Assembly: GCA_013112585.1 (NCBI GenBank)
Contig: JABFGH010000006.1
Coordinates: forward strand, 179,664 to 243,663
From: Ignavibacteriota bacterium
Lineage (GTDB): Bacteria; Bacteroidota; Ignavibacteria; Ignavibacteriales; Melioribacteraceae
Direction of reading: 5' to 3'
DNA length: 64,000 nt
The notes under the pieces were generated by a model. The model did no database searches and was not told the origin of the DNA. It worked only from the letters and a program-made list of their open reading frames with translations. The translations under genes were made by a program, and so were the position numbers. This document shows, piece by piece, positions 45,788 through 55,212 of this stretch (the stretch's first letter is position 1; every line of letters starts with the position of its first letter).

Positions 45788-47050
45788 ATGATTAAAGCAA
45801 TTACAGGCACAAAAGATATTCTTCCCGAAGATATTAATAAATGGAATAAGGTTGAGGCAATTGTTCGCAATGTGATGAACAATTTTAATTATAAAGAAAT
45901 CCGAACCCCGGTATTTGAAGAAACTGCATTATTCAGCCGCGGAATTGGAGAAGCTACGGATATTGTAAGCAAGGAAATGTACACCTTTGTTGATAGAAGT
46001 GAAACAAGTGTAACGCTTAAACCGGAAATGACTGCATCAGTAGTTCGGGCTTTTATCGAACATTCACTCGGTAAAAAATATGGGCTGAATAAATTATTTT
46101 ACATATCGCCGATGTTCAGGCAGGAAAGACCGCAAGCAGGCAGGTTCCGTCAATTTCACCAATTTGGTGCAGAAGCTTTGGGCAGCGATAACCCAATGCT
46201 GGATGCGGAAATGATTATTACCTCGTACAAAGTAATGACGGAACTGGGCTTAAAAAATTTAGCAGTAAAAATTAATTCCCTCGGCATTCCTTCTTCAAGA
46301 GAAAATTATAAAAAAGTTTTGAAAGAATATTTAAGCGATAAATTTGATCAGCTATCTGAAGATAGTCAGAAAAGATTTGAAACAAATATTTTAAGAATTT
46401 TTGACAGCAAAGTTGAGGGGGATCAAAAAATAATGAATGAGGCACCGGTGCTTCTGGATTACCTTGATGAAGAGAGTAAGGAAAAATTTGAACAAGTGAC
46501 TTCTCTGCTTGACGGTATAAAAATTCCCTACGAAGTTGATCCGAAATTGGTGCGCGGACTCGATTATTACACTCACACCACATTTGAAATATTAAGCGGA
46601 AGTGTCGGCTCGCAAAGTGCATTATGCGGCGGCGGAAGATACAACTTGCTTGTTGAGCAGCTCGGCGGTGCACAAACACCCGGCGTTGGTTTTGCTGCCG
46701 GTATCGAAAGAATTTTACTCGCCTGCGAAAATGAAAACTCATTAACGCTGCCGGAGGAATCAATTGATATTTATGTTGTTAGGCTCGATAAAGAATTAAC
46801 ACAAAAAGCAAATGAGATCGCCGTAACTTTTAGAAACGCAAACCTTTCAACTGAATTGGATTATACCCAAAGAAGTGTTAAAGCACAGATGCGAGAGGCA
46901 AACCGTTTGAATGCAAAGTACACTCTGATTATCGGCGGTGAGGAATATGAAAGGGGAGAGGTTGTATTGAAAGAGATGAAGTTGGGTGAACAGAAAATCT
47001 TTAAATTGAACTCACTTCCTGATATAATTTCAGCAATTAAAAGTGTTTAG
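45788..47050 (+). CDS. hisS: Histidine--tRNA ligase
   Basis: This class II synthetase of 420 residues has motif 1 near KEIRTPVFEET. Motif 2 is RQERPQAGRFRQFHQFG, the histidine-specific block is RGLDYYTHTTFE, and motif 3 is GGGRYNLLVEQLGG with GFAAGIERILL. The C-terminal anticodon-binding domain (VVRLDKELTQKANEIA) completes the enzyme. A compound palindromic repeat lies between its stop and rlmB. Confidence 0.97.
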   Translation: MIKAITGTKDILPEDINKWNKVEAIVRNVMNNFNYKEIRTPVFEETALFSRGIGEATDIVSKEMYTFVDRSETSVTLKPEMTASVVRAFIEHSLGKKYGLNKLFYISPMFRQERPQAGRFRQFHQFGAEALGSDNPMLDAEMIITSYKVMTELGLKNLAVKINSLGIPSSRENYKKVLKEYLSDKFDQLSEDSQKRFETNILRIFDSKVEGDQKIMNEAPVLLDYLDEESKEKFEQVTSLLDGIKIPYEVDPKLVRGLDYYTHTTFEILSGSVGSQSALCGGGRYNLLVEQLGGAQTPGVGFAAGIERILLACENENSLTLPEESIDIYVVRLDKELTQKANEIAVTFRNANLSTELDYTQRSVKAQMREANRLNAKYTLIIGGEEYERGEVVLKEMKLGEQKIFKLNSLPDIISAIKSV

Positions 47051-47075
47051 TTGAAAATAGATTAAAAGAATATAG

Positions 47076-47182
47076 ATAAACCGTTGAAACGGTTTTACAG
47101 TCGTTTTTGTTATCATTAACCAACGACTTAAGTCGTTGGTTAACAGCGCAACACTTAAAAATAACCGTTTCAACGGTTTATT
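47076..47182. repeat. Compound inverted-repeat element between hisS and rlmB
   Basis: A perfect 28-bp palindrome at 47116-47143 (core CCAACGACTTAAGTCGTTGG) is bracketed by two copies of an AACCGTTGAAACGGTT-type motif (47077-47094, and inverted at 47163-47181). The whole could fold as a cruciform or a nested RNA hairpin. Its position past hisS and the absence of a T-run make a simple terminator less likely. Confidence 0.85.
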
Positions 47183-47228
47183 AAAGAGCAATTTAATTTT
47201 GATATTTAATGATAAGTGCAAAAATATC

Positions 47229-47960
47229 ATGACAAAAATATTCGGAAGAAAACCTGTTCTCGAAAGCCTGCTTTCGGATGACGAACTTGAAATTATCTAC
47301 ATTGCCTTCGGTCAGCAAGGGGGAGTAATTAACAAAATTATGACCGAGGCAAAAAAGAGGGGAGTAAAAGTATCTCAGCTTTCAACTCACAAATTTAAAG
47401 AGTTGAGCAAAAATGAAAATACACAAGGTGTAATCGCACTTAAATCAGGCATAAAATATTACTCGCTTCACGAAATAATTTCTGAATCAAAAAACTCAAA
47501 ATATCCGCTCATTTTAATTTTAGAATCAATACAGGACCCGCATAATGTTGGTGCAATTTTACGCAGTGCCGAATGTGCAGGAATTGACGGAGTGTTGATC
47601 ACCCAGCGCGAAAGTGCATCAATGACGGAAGTTGTTGAGAAAGCATCTGCGGGAGCAGTTTCTCATCTAAAACTTTGTAAAATTAATAATGTAAGCCAAA
47701 CTATTAAGGTGCTTCAAGATAATGGATTTTGGATTGTGGGTTCCGCACTTAGTGAAAATTCAAAAGATTATACCGCTGTCGATTACAAATCTCCGATTGC
47801 GTTAATAATGGGTAATGAAGAAAAGGGAATCAAACAATTGACTGCAAAAAATTGCGATCATCTCGTTGAAATTCCCATGAAAGGAAAAATACAATCATTG
47901 AACGTATCGGTTGCAGCAGGTGTTTTGCTTTTTGAGATTCAGCGAAATAGAGGGAGTTAA
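47229..47960 (+). CDS. rlmB: TrmH-family 23S rRNA 2'-O-ribose methyltransferase (RlmB type)
   Basis: The ATG at 47229 gives 243 residues, the usual RlmB length. An upstream in-frame start at 47136 lies inside the repeat element and would add 31 unrelated residues. The N-terminal L30e-like RNA-binding part (IFGRKPVLESLL) is followed by the SPOUT knot: motif 1 DPHNVGAILRSAE, motif 2 IALIMGNEEKGI and motif 3 IPMKGKIQSLNVSVAAGVLLFE. It methylates G2251 in the E. coli homolog. No clear ribosome-binding site precedes the start. Confidence 0.92.
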   Translation: MTKIFGRKPVLESLLSDDELEIIYIAFGQQGGVINKIMTEAKKRGVKVSQLSTHKFKELSKNENTQGVIALKSGIKYYSLHEIISESKNSKYPLILILESIQDPHNVGAILRSAECAGIDGVLITQRESASMTEVVEKASAGAVSHLKLCKINNVSQTIKVLQDNGFWIVGSALSENSKDYTAVDYKSPIALIMGNEEKGIKQLTAKNCDHLVEIPMKGKIQSLNVSVAAGVLLFEIQRNRGS

Positions 47961-47978
47961 ATTTTTATTTTATTAGCC

Positions 47979-48013
47979 AAAAGCCAGCCTTTTTGGAAAC
48001 GTTGGGCTTTTAA
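47979..48013 (+). terminator. Possible terminator between rlmB and the toxin remnant
   Basis: AAAAGCCAGC and GTTGGGCTTTT can pair with one mismatch around a CTTTTTGGAAAC loop. The T-tract is short. It may serve either convergent gene. Confidence 0.4.
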
Positions 48014-48037
48014 GTTTCAGTTCAATAATTCAAAATT

Positions 48038-48304
48038 TTAGGGAAAATATTTATAAATATCTTTTCTGTGCAAAAATCTTATCAATTCTATTTCATTCTT
48101 TCTAAATATCAACCCAATTCTAAAATCACCCATTCTAATTCTGTAAAAATCATTAGAGCCTTTAAGTTATTTAAGATTTTTGATATCTGATAAATTCAAT
48201 GCCTCTTCGAGTTTTGAAATTAATGTGACAATTTTTTTACCGGTATCAGCATCATTTAACTTCTTAACATCTCTCGCAAATGATTTATCAATACGAATAA
48301 TCAT
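48038..48304 (-). pseudogene. RelE/ParE-type toxin interrupted by a nonsense codon
   Basis: I translated this by hand. It starts with ATG at 48304, whose ATG overlaps the antitoxin TGA. The first 45 residues (MIIRIDKSFARDVKKL...DIKNLK) are followed by an in-frame TAA at 48169-48167. The same frame then continues with LKGSNDFYRIRMGDFRIGLI and a C-terminus ending FLHRKDIYKYFP, exactly the RelE/HigB-like second half. A single AAA-to-TAA change explains the break. The residual 45-residue peptide lacks the catalytic half, so the toxin is probably inactive. Sequencing error is possible. Confidence 0.85.
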
Positions 48305-48498
48305 TTCTTCAAACTTTTGATAAATTTATCTTTATCAACGTAAGTGCCGGTTTTACCTTCCTTAATTGCGTTAATCAGACTTAATTCTTCAATTTGCTCG
48401 TTTGAAAGCATGGTTGATTTCAATCCCATTTTCTGTGAAACCTCAAGAATTAATTTTAATTCTTCATGTGAACCACTTGTAATTAATGCACTTTTCAT
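48301..48498 (-). CDS. Antitoxin of a RelE-type toxin-antitoxin pair
   Basis: The ATG at 48498 encodes 65 residues (MKSALITSGSHEELKLIL...). A longer reading from 48561 would add 21 hydrophobic residues that look spurious. The helical N-terminus and charged C-terminus (KDKFIKSLKK) fit small type II antitoxins. The stop overlaps the toxin start by four bases (ATGA), typical of translational coupling. The toxin downstream is broken by a stop codon, so the pair may be decaying. Confidence 0.75.
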   Translation of the reverse strand: MKSALITSGSHEELKLILEVSQKMGLKSTMLSNEQIEELSLINAIKEGKTGTYVDKDKFIKSLKK

Positions 48499-48699
48499 TT
48501 TTTTCCTTTTGTTTTCAAATAGCAATTTAAATGATAATAAGAAGAAGTACCATAAGAACAATAATTTATTTTAAAATGCTACTTTTGCCTAGATTGAACT
48601 TTATCTGCAAATTTTAACCTTATCTTTAAATTAACAAGCATAAAAAGTTGTAATCCATCAAAAAGTTTATTTTTATTTAAAATTATTAACATTTTAATC

Positions 48700-48728
48700 T
48701 TGACAAAAATTTCAAGATTGACTAATTT
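48700..48728 (+). promoter_or_regulatory. Candidate suf operon promoter with a duplicated TTGAC motif
   Basis: TTGACA (48700-48705) and TAATTT (48723-48728) are separated by 17 bp, and a second TTGAC starts at 48718 within the spacer. The first codon of sufB follows 26 bases later. The direct repeat could be an Rrf2/IscR-type operator; this is inference. Confidence 0.4.
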
Positions 48729-48754
48729 TTGATATAAAATAAAAGGAAAAAGGT

Positions 48755-50215
48755 ATGAGTGAAGAAGAATTAAGTGAAGATATGAAAGTGGTTGAGGATG
48801 TTACTCAATCCGAATACAAGTGGGGATTTGTTACTGATATTGAAGCCGATGAAGCGCCCAAAGGATTAAATGAAGAAATTGTAAGATTTATCTCCGCAAA
48901 AAAGGGTGAGCCGGAATGGATGCTTGAGTGGAGACTGAAGGCATACAGATATTGGCTTAAAATGGAAGAACCGAAATGGGCTAAAGTCGGTTATCCTAAA
49001 ATTGATTTTCAAGATATAAGATATTATTCTGCCCCAAAGCAAAAGCCTGAACTTGAGAGCTTAGATGAAGTTGACCCTGAATTAATTAAAACTTTTGAGA
49101 AATTAGGTATCCCGATTGAAGAACAAAAACGTCTTTCGGGCGTAGCTGTCGATGCTGTGTTTGATTCAGTTTCAGTTGCAACAACTTTTAAGAAAACGCT
49201 GGAAGATAAGGGAATTATTTTCAGTTCGGTTTCTGAAGCGGTTAAAAATCATCCTGAGTTAGTAAAAAAATATTTAGGCTCGGTTGTACCTTATACCGAC
49301 AATTATTATGCGGCACTAAACGCAGCGGTTTTTAGTGATGGCTCATTTGTCTTTATCCCCAAAGGTGTTCGCTGCCCAATGGAATTATCTACATATTTCC
49401 GTATCAATGCGCAGGATACCGGGCAGTTTGAAAGAACATTAATAATTGCCGAAGACTCAAGTTATGTAAGCTACCTTGAGGGTTGTACCGCTCCGATGAG
49501 GGATAACAATCAGCTTCATGCGGCAGTGGTTGAACTAATTACTTTAGACAATGCGGAAATTAAATATTCAACAGTTCAAAATTGGTATCCCGGTGATAAG
49601 GATGGCAAGGGCGGCATCTATAACTTTGTAACTAAAAGGGGCGTCTGCCGCGGAGTTAACTCAAAAATTTCATGGACACAAGTAGAAACAGGATCCGCAA
49701 TCACTTGGAAATACCCAAGCTGTGTATTGCAGGGTGATAATTCAGTCGGTGAATTCTATTCTGTTGCTGTTACAAATAATTTTCAGCAGGCAGATACCGG
49801 AACAAAAATGATCCATCTTGGCAAAAACACAAAAAGTACTATTATCTCAAAAGGTATCTCCGCCGGTCGAAGTGATAACTCATACCGCGGACTTGTTAAG
49901 GTTGGTAAAAAAGCTGAAGGTTCGAGAAACTTTTCACAGTGTGATTCAATGTTAATGGGTGATCAGTGCGGGGCGCATACCTTCCCTTATATTGAAGTTG
50001 ATAATAAATCAGCTATGGTTGAACACGAAGCCACAACTTCTAAAGTTGGTGAAGATCAAATCTTTTATTTGAACCAGCGAGGCATTTCAACTGAAGATGC
50101 CATCAATCTTATTGTAAATGGTTTTTGTAAAGAAGTTTTTAATGAATTGCCTATGGAGTTTGCAGTTGAAGCACAAAAGCTTCTTGCAATTAGTCTTGAA
50201 GGAAGTGTAGGATAG
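48755..50215 (+). CDS. sufB: Fe-S cluster assembly scaffold protein SufB
   Basis: This 486-residue core subunit of the SufBCD scaffold has the family blocks [73 protein letters not shown] and [13 protein letters not shown]. These include the conserved cysteine of the scaffold region. The N-terminus starts [11 protein letters not shown] after AGG. It opens a seven-gene plus-strand cluster. A palindromic repeat sits in the 113-bp gap before sufC. Confidence 0.96.
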   Translation: MSEEELSEDMKVVEDVTQSEYKWGFVTDIEADEAPKGLNEEIVRFISAKKGEPEWMLEWRLKAYRYWLKMEEPKWAKVGYPKIDFQDIRYYSAPKQKPELESLDEVDPELIKTFEKLGIPIEEQKRLSGVAVDAVFDSVSVATTFKKTLEDKGIIFSSVSEAVKNHPELVKKYLGSVVPYTDNYYAALNAAVFSDGSFVFIPKGVRCPMELSTYFRINAQDTGQFERTLIIAEDSSYVSYLEGCTAPMRDNNQLHAAVVELITLDNAEIKYSTVQNWYPGDKDGKGGIYNFVTKRGVCRGVNSKISWTQVETGSAITWKYPSCVLQGDNSVGEFYSVAVTNNFQQADTGTKMIHLGKNTKSTIISKGISAGRSDNSYRGLVKVGKKAEGSRNFSQCDSMLMGDQCGAHTFPYIEVDNKSAMVEHEATTSKVGEDQIFYLNQRGISTEDAINLIVNGFCKEVFNELPMEFAVEAQKLLAISLEGSVG

Positions 50216-50226
50216 TACAAGGAAAA

Positions 50227-50294
50227 CCTGCCTGCCGGCAGGCAGGAGGAAAAAGGAAAAATTAAAAAGTAAAACCTGCTTGACGGTAGGCAGG
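50227..50294. repeat. Two palindromic 20-bp repeats between sufB and sufC
   Basis: CCTGCCTGCCGGCAGGCAGG (50227-50246) is a perfect 20-bp palindrome. CCTGCTTGACGGTAGGCAGG (50275-50294) is a degraded second copy. The 28-bp spacer is an A-rich tract like that at 41938-41996. As RNA each could form a hairpin inside the suf mRNA. Confidence 0.9.
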
Positions 50295-50328
50295 ATTAAA
50301 AGTTTATAAATATTGAGGTTAAAATTAA

Positions 50329-51093
50329 ATGATTAAAATTAAAGATTTACATGCTACTATTGAAGGAAATGAGATTCTAAAAGGATTGAATCTCGAAATT
50401 AATGCCGGAGAAGTTCATGCGATTATGGGTCCTAACGGATCCGGTAAAAGTACATTGGCTAACGTACTTGCCGGACATGAAGGGTACGAAGTAACAAAAG
50501 GTGAAGTAATTTACGAAGATAAAGATTTGCTTGATTTGGCGCCCGAAGATAGAGCTCGCGAAGGATTGTTTTTAGCATTTCAATACCCAATTGAAATACC
50601 CGGAATCAGCAATGCTACATTTTTAAAAACAGCAGTTAATGAAATAAGAAAATACAGAGGCGAAGAGGAGTTAACGGCGAAACAATTCTTAGACCTTATA
50701 AAAGAAAAAACAAAAATTCTTGATATGGATAATTCACTGCTTAGTCGTTCCGTAAACACAGGTTTTTCCGGCGGTGAAAAAAAGAGAAATGAAATTTTCC
50801 AATTATTAATGCTCGACCCAAAGTTTGCTATGCTTGATGAAACAGATTCAGGGCTTGACATTGATGCCTTGAAATTGGTTTCGCACGGAGTAAATTCATT
50901 TAAGGCGAAAGACAAAGCTGTACTTGTTGTTACTCACTATCAAAGATTGCTTGATTACATTGTACCCGATTTCGTACATGTTCTTTCGAACGGTAAAATT
51001 ATTAAATCCGGCGGTAAAGAATTAGCTCTTGAGTTGGAAGAAAAAGGTTACGATTGGATCAAACCAGAAAAAGCTGCTGCTCACTCAGCTTAA
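50329..51093 (+). CDS. sufC: Fe-S cluster assembly ATPase SufC
   Basis: This is a 254-residue ABC-type ATPase of the SufBCD complex. Walker A is GPNGSGKST, the signature is SGGEKKRNEI and Walker B is FAMLDETDSGLD. FQYPIEIPG is the SufC-specific Q-loop region. Ribosome-binding sequence is weak before its ATG (TTGAGGTTAAAATTAA). The palindrome-rich gap upstream may affect its expression relative to sufB. Confidence 0.96.
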   Translation: MIKIKDLHATIEGNEILKGLNLEINAGEVHAIMGPNGSGKSTLANVLAGHEGYEVTKGEVIYEDKDLLDLAPEDRAREGLFLAFQYPIEIPGISNATFLKTAVNEIRKYRGEEELTAKQFLDLIKEKTKILDMDNSLLSRSVNTGFSGGEKKRNEIFQLLMLDPKFAMLDETDSGLDIDALKLVSHGVNSFKAKDKAVLVVTHYQRLLDYIVPDFVHVLSNGKIIKSGGKELALELEEKGYDWIKPEKAAAHSA

Positions 51094-51103
51094 GGAGATT
51101 AGA

Positions 51104-52438
51104 ATGAAGGATAATAAAATAAATAAAGATATTAAAGATTGGTACTTAAGTGAGTTTAAAGAATTTGAAAATAAACTTAACGGGCAGTCCAAAACGTACT
51201 TACATAAGCTCCGTAAAAATGCCGCTGTTAAATTTGGCGAATTGAATTTTCCTACTTTGAAAGACGAAGAATGGAAATACACAAATGTAAAACCAATACT
51301 TGAACATCAATTCAAGCTCTCTGAAAGCTCTGAAACACCAACTGATATCGACCTATCAAGATATTTATTCGATGGCTTTGATTCGCATACCCTGATTTTT
51401 ATTAATGGGAGATTTTCTGAAGAATTATCTTCAATTAAAGAATTGCCAAAAGGTGTTATAGTTGACAGCTTGAATAACATTTCTCAAAATAATCCGGAAT
51501 TGCTGCAAAAATATTTCAAGGAAGGTGAGGGAATTGACAACGCATTTAATGCACTCAACAATACTTTTGCATCTGATGGGTTAATTGTTTCAGTTCCAAA
51601 TAATGTAATTGTAGAAAAACCAATTCAAGTTTTATTTTTAAGCGGCGATAAAAATGAAGCGGTGCTTTCGGTTCCTAAAAATTTAATTATTGCAGGAGCT
51701 AACAGCCAGGCAAAAATAATAATAAACTATTATGGTATTTCATCAAACCCTTACCTTAAAAATATTACTACTGATATTCATCTCGAAGAAAGTGCAATTG
51801 TTGATCTATATAAAATTGAAAATGAAGATGATAAAAACGGTTACCATATTGAGAAAACGCAAGTACACCAAAAAGAAAGCAGCGTATTTAGTCATTACTC
51901 AATTAACTTCGGCGGAAAAATTGTGCGTAACGATCTTAAGTCGAAATTAAACGGTGAAAATATTGAGTGTAATTTCTTCGGGCTCTATTTAGCGAGCGGC
52001 GATCAGCATATTGATAATCATACATTTGTTGATCATGCACAACCAAACTCCGTTAGCAACGAATTGTACAAAGGTATTCTTGATGATAATTCGAAAGGAG
52101 TTTTCAGCGGAAAGATTTTAGTACGGCAGCCTGCTCAAAAAACAAATGCATATCAATCAAACAAAACTGTGCTGCTTTCGGATGGAGCAAGTGTAGATAC
52201 AAAACCTCAATTAGAAATTTATGCCGATGATGTAAAATGTTCGCACGGAGCTACTGTGGGGCATTTAGATAAAACGGCATACTTCTATATTCTCTCCCGC
52301 GGTATTCCGGCAGAGCTTGCAAAGTCAATGCTGATAAGGGCTTTTGTTAATGATGTAATAGAAAGTGTTAAGATTGAACCGCTAAAAGAAAAACTAAATC
52401 ATATGATATTTGAACAACTCCACAGAGTTGAAATCTAA
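51104..52438 (+). CDS. sufD: Fe-S cluster assembly protein SufD
   Basis: The ATG at 51104 follows AAGGAG (51092-51097), giving 444 residues. An in-frame start inside sufC at 51029 is rejected. Family marks are FPTLKDEEWKYTNV, the beta-helix core, GILDDNSKGVFSGKI, QTNK/QSNKT-like YQSNKTVLLSDGA, KCSHGATVGHLD and the closing LIRAFVNDV. It pairs with SufB in the scaffold and is 10 bp after the sufC stop. Confidence 0.95.
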   Translation: MKDNKINKDIKDWYLSEFKEFENKLNGQSKTYLHKLRKNAAVKFGELNFPTLKDEEWKYTNVKPILEHQFKLSESSETPTDIDLSRYLFDGFDSHTLIFINGRFSEELSSIKELPKGVIVDSLNNISQNNPELLQKYFKEGEGIDNAFNALNNTFASDGLIVSVPNNVIVEKPIQVLFLSGDKNEAVLSVPKNLIIAGANSQAKIIINYYGISSNPYLKNITTDIHLEESAIVDLYKIENEDDKNGYHIEKTQVHQKESSVFSHYSINFGGKIVRNDLKSKLNGENIECNFFGLYLASGDQHIDNHTFVDHAQPNSVSNELYKGILDDNSKGVFSGKILVRQPAQKTNAYQSNKTVLLSDGASVDTKPQLEIYADDVKCSHGATVGHLDKTAYFYILSRGIPAELAKSMLIRAFVNDVIESVKIEPLKEKLNHMIFEQLHRVEI

Positions 52439-52458
52439 TTTAATTATTATGGTGATGT

Positions 52459-53715
52459 GTGGCTGAAAACCAGGTTATAGAAAAACTTAAAAGAACATTC
52501 GATCCTGAATTAATCCGGAAGGATTTTCCAATTCTTGAAAGAGAAGTGAACGGGAAACCTCTTGTCTATTTTGATAATGCCGCTACAACGCAAAAACCGA
52601 ATGTAGTTATTGACAGTATGCGGTATTACTACACACACGAAAATGCCAATATTCATAGGGGTTTGCACTTCCTTAGCGAACTGGCAACTGAGTCTTATGA
52701 AAATGCCAGATTAAAAGTAAAAGAGTTCTTGAACGCAATGAGTGCCTCGGAAATTATTTTTGTTAGAGGTGTTACCGAAGGGATTAATTTAATAGCTAAC
52801 ACATTTTGCAGAGCAGGTTTGCTAAATGACGGAGATGAAATTGTTATTTCGCACATGGAGCATCACGCAAACATAGTGCCTTGGCAGCTCTTATGCGAAC
52901 GTAAAAACATTAAGCTTAATGTCATTCCCATTTCGGATGAAGGCGAACTTGATATGGAAGCCTTTAAAGAAATGATTTCTGAAAAAACAAAACTGGTTTC
53001 TATTGTTCATACTTCCAATTCACTCGGTACAATTAATCCCGTTAAAGAAATTGTTAATATCGCACACTCTTACAATGTGCCGGTTCTATTGGATGGGGCA
53101 CAAGCTGTTGCTCATCAAAAGGTAGATGTGCAGGAATTAGATTGTGACTTTTATGTTTTTTCCGGGCATAAACTTTATGGACCAACGGGTATAGGCGTGC
53201 TTTACGGTAAAGCAGAACTGCTCAATTCTTTACCGCCATTTATGGGCGGCGGAGATATGATTAGAACCGTTACCTTTGAAAAAACTACTTTTGAAGATAT
53301 ACCGAATAAATTTGAGGCGGGAACACCAAATATTGCCGGAGGAATAGGATTAGCCGTAGCGATTAAATATTTAAACTCTTTTGATTATGATGATATCACT
53401 TCGCATGAAACCAACCTTCTTAATTATGCTACTAAAAAATTATTAGCAATAGATGGCTTGAGGATAATTGGAACCGCTGCTGAAAAAGCTTCCGTTATTT
53501 CATTTATCATTGATGGAATTCACCCTTATGATATTGGGACAATCATCGATACAGACGGAATTGCAATAAGAACCGGTCACCACTGCACGCAGCCGGTAAT
53601 GAAAAGATTTAATGTCCCTGCTACTGCAAGAGCTTCATTTTCAATATATAATACTTTGGAAGAAGTTGATAAACTTGAAGCGAGTTTAATAAAAGTAATT
53701 AAAATGTTTAGATAA
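52459..53715 (+). CDS. sufS: Cysteine desulfurase SufS
   Basis: This PLP-dependent enzyme of 418 residues supplies sulfur to the SUF scaffold. It starts at GTG 20 bp after sufD. It shows [21 protein letters not shown], the PLP lysine in SGHKLYGP, and the catalytic cysteine C376 in GHHCTQP. No SufE or SufU gene accompanies it, so the sulfur acceptor must come from elsewhere or be another protein of the cluster. Confidence 0.96.
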   Translation: MAENQVIEKLKRTFDPELIRKDFPILEREVNGKPLVYFDNAATTQKPNVVIDSMRYYYTHENANIHRGLHFLSELATESYENARLKVKEFLNAMSASEIIFVRGVTEGINLIANTFCRAGLLNDGDEIVISHMEHHANIVPWQLLCERKNIKLNVIPISDEGELDMEAFKEMISEKTKLVSIVHTSNSLGTINPVKEIVNIAHSYNVPVLLDGAQAVAHQKVDVQELDCDFYVFSGHKLYGPTGIGVLYGKAELLNSLPPFMGGGDMIRTVTFEKTTFEDIPNKFEAGTPNIAGGIGLAVAIKYLNSFDYDDITSHETNLLNYATKKLLAIDGLRIIGTAAEKASVISFIIDGIHPYDIGTIIDTDGIAIRTGHHCTQPVMKRFNVPATARASFSIYNTLEEVDKLEASLIKVIKMFR

Positions 53716-53728
53716 TTATAGGCGTAAA

Positions 53729-54043
53729 ATGATTGATATACAAAAAATGGAAACAGACATTGTAGATATGCTGAAAACAGTTTTTGATCCCGAAATACCT
53801 GTTGACATTTATGAGTTGGGATTAATTTATGAAATAAAAATCGATGAAGATGCAAACGTGTACCTCAAAATGACGTTAACTTCACCTGCATGCCCTGTAG
53901 CAGGAACGTTGCCCGGCGAAGTTGAGCAGAAAGTTAAAAATGTAAGCGGCGTTAATGAGGTTTATGTGGATTTAGTTTGGGACCCTGCGTGGGACAAAGA
54001 TATGATGTCTGAAGAAGCGAAATTAACTTTAGGATTGTTTTAA
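53729..54043 (+). CDS. sufT: SUF-associated MIP18/DUF59 protein (SufT)
   Basis: This is a 104-residue small MIP18-like protein with DPEIPVDIYELGLIYEI, the conserved TSPACPVAG with its cysteine, and VYVDLVWDPAW. In Gram-positive and related SUF operons this protein helps Fe-S cluster maturation. It lies 13 bp downstream of sufS. Confidence 0.92.
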   Translation: MIDIQKMETDIVDMLKTVFDPEIPVDIYELGLIYEIKIDEDANVYLKMTLTSPACPVAGTLPGEVEQKVKNVSGVNEVYVDLVWDPAWDKDMMSEEAKLTLGLF

Positions 54044-54070
54044 TTATTAACTAATATGAAAGGGCATACT

Positions 54071-54610
54071 ATGCCGGAAATAAATTTAAGACCACCAATA
54101 TATGATCCAGCCGCTGTTCAGCCTATGAGGGATGAACTAATTTACGTTGGATTTAATGAAACTGTAACACCAGCAAAAGTTGACGAAACATTATCATTAA
54201 AGGATGATAAAACAACTTTTGTTGTAATAAATTCTGTTTGCGGATGTGCAGCCGGCAGTGCCAGACCCGGAGCTACTTTGGCTTTACAGAATAAAAATAT
54301 TCCCGATAGACTTATTACAGTTTTTGCGGGACAAGATAGAGATGCAGTTGATACTCTCAGAAATAACTACTTAAAAGATGTTCCTCCATCATCACCATTT
54401 ATGGCAATAGTAAAAAATGGTGAGCCGGTATTCATTCTGCCGCGTCATTATATTGAAGGAAGAACTCCCGAACAAGTTTCAGAGTTATTAGTTGATGCAT
54501 TTAACGAGTTTTGTACAAATGCAGGTCCATCAATTTCTGAAGAAGCCTATGCAAAACTTGTACATGCCCGTGCTTGCGGTTCTTCTATTCCTTTAAATGA
54601 AAGTAATTAA
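54071..54610 (+). CDS. BrxA/BrxB-family bacilliredoxin (YphP/YqiW)
   Basis: The protein has 179 residues. I chose the second in-frame ATG (54071) because AAAGGG lies six bases upstream. The family signature CGCAAG gives the redox pair C57-x-C59 (SVCGCAAGSARPG), followed by TVFAGQDRDAVDTLR and FILPRHYIEGRTP. Bacilliredoxins remove bacillithiol from oxidised proteins. Members of the Chlorobi/Bacteroidota group make bacillithiol-type thiols, as I recall. Its place in the suf cluster suggests protection or reduction of SUF proteins (inference). Confidence 0.9.
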   Translation: MPEINLRPPIYDPAAVQPMRDELIYVGFNETVTPAKVDETLSLKDDKTTFVVINSVCGCAAGSARPGATLALQNKNIPDRLITVFAGQDRDAVDTLRNNYLKDVPPSSPFMAIVKNGEPVFILPRHYIEGRTPEQVSELLVDAFNEFCTNAGPSISEEAYAKLVHARACGSSIPLNESN

Positions 54611-54623
54611 GAGAGATTGAATT

Positions 54624-55097
54624 ATGAAATTCAGTGCCCAAGAAGAATATGGATTACGCTGTTTAATTAGAGTTGCAAAATTACAGCATTTAAAAAAAGG
54701 ACTGACTATTCCCGAGATTAGTCAGTCCGAGGGCATCTCCCAGCATAATACTGCAAAAATTTTAAGGCTGCTTCGCATAGGCGGTTTTTTAGAAAGTGAG
54801 AGAGGTCAATTGGGCGGATATAAACTTTCACGTAAACCGGAAAATATTTTCATCAAAGATGTTTTGGATTCTCTCGGAGGCAGACTTTATGATGAAACAT
54901 TTTGCGAAAGCCATTCCGGTATTACCAATATTTGCACGAACTCAATTGATTGTTCAGTACGCTCAGTCTGGAAAATGATTCAGCAAGCTGTTGATGATGT
55001 TATATCGAACTTAACTCTTAATGATTTGCTCGGAGCAGAAATTTCTATTTTTCAAGACAATTTCAGTAACGTTTTTCAGAATCCTTCCGCAGAATAA
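54624..55097 (+). CDS. Rrf2-family Fe-S regulator (IscR/SufR-like)
   Basis: This 157-residue winged-helix repressor has EYGLRCLIRVA, ISQSEGISQHNTAKILRLLR and the wing ERGQLGGYKL. C94, C104 and C110 (FCESHSGITNICTNSIDC) supply the likely cluster ligands. It is the last gene of the suf cluster, so it probably senses Fe-S status and regulates the promoter upstream of sufB. Its terminal position allows autoregulation. Confidence 0.92.
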   Translation: MKFSAQEEYGLRCLIRVAKLQHLKKGLTIPEISQSEGISQHNTAKILRLLRIGGFLESERGQLGGYKLSRKPENIFIKDVLDSLGGRLYDETFCESHSGITNICTNSIDCSVRSVWKMIQQAVDDVISNLTLNDLLGAEISIFQDNFSNVFQNPSAE

Positions 55098-55212
55098 TTT
55101 TATAAGTCCCCTTATCTTATTTTTCATCCGGTTTAAAATTTTTTTTTTCCTTCGATAATATTTTAGAGAACAGGAGTTTTCTCCTTTTTAAATATTGATC
55201 ATTGAGGAAAAA

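Noticed and set aside
46272..46763. Long minus-strand frame inside hisS
   Set aside because: It is antisense to conserved synthetase motifs and composed of arginine- and histidine-rich translation typical of a shadow frame.
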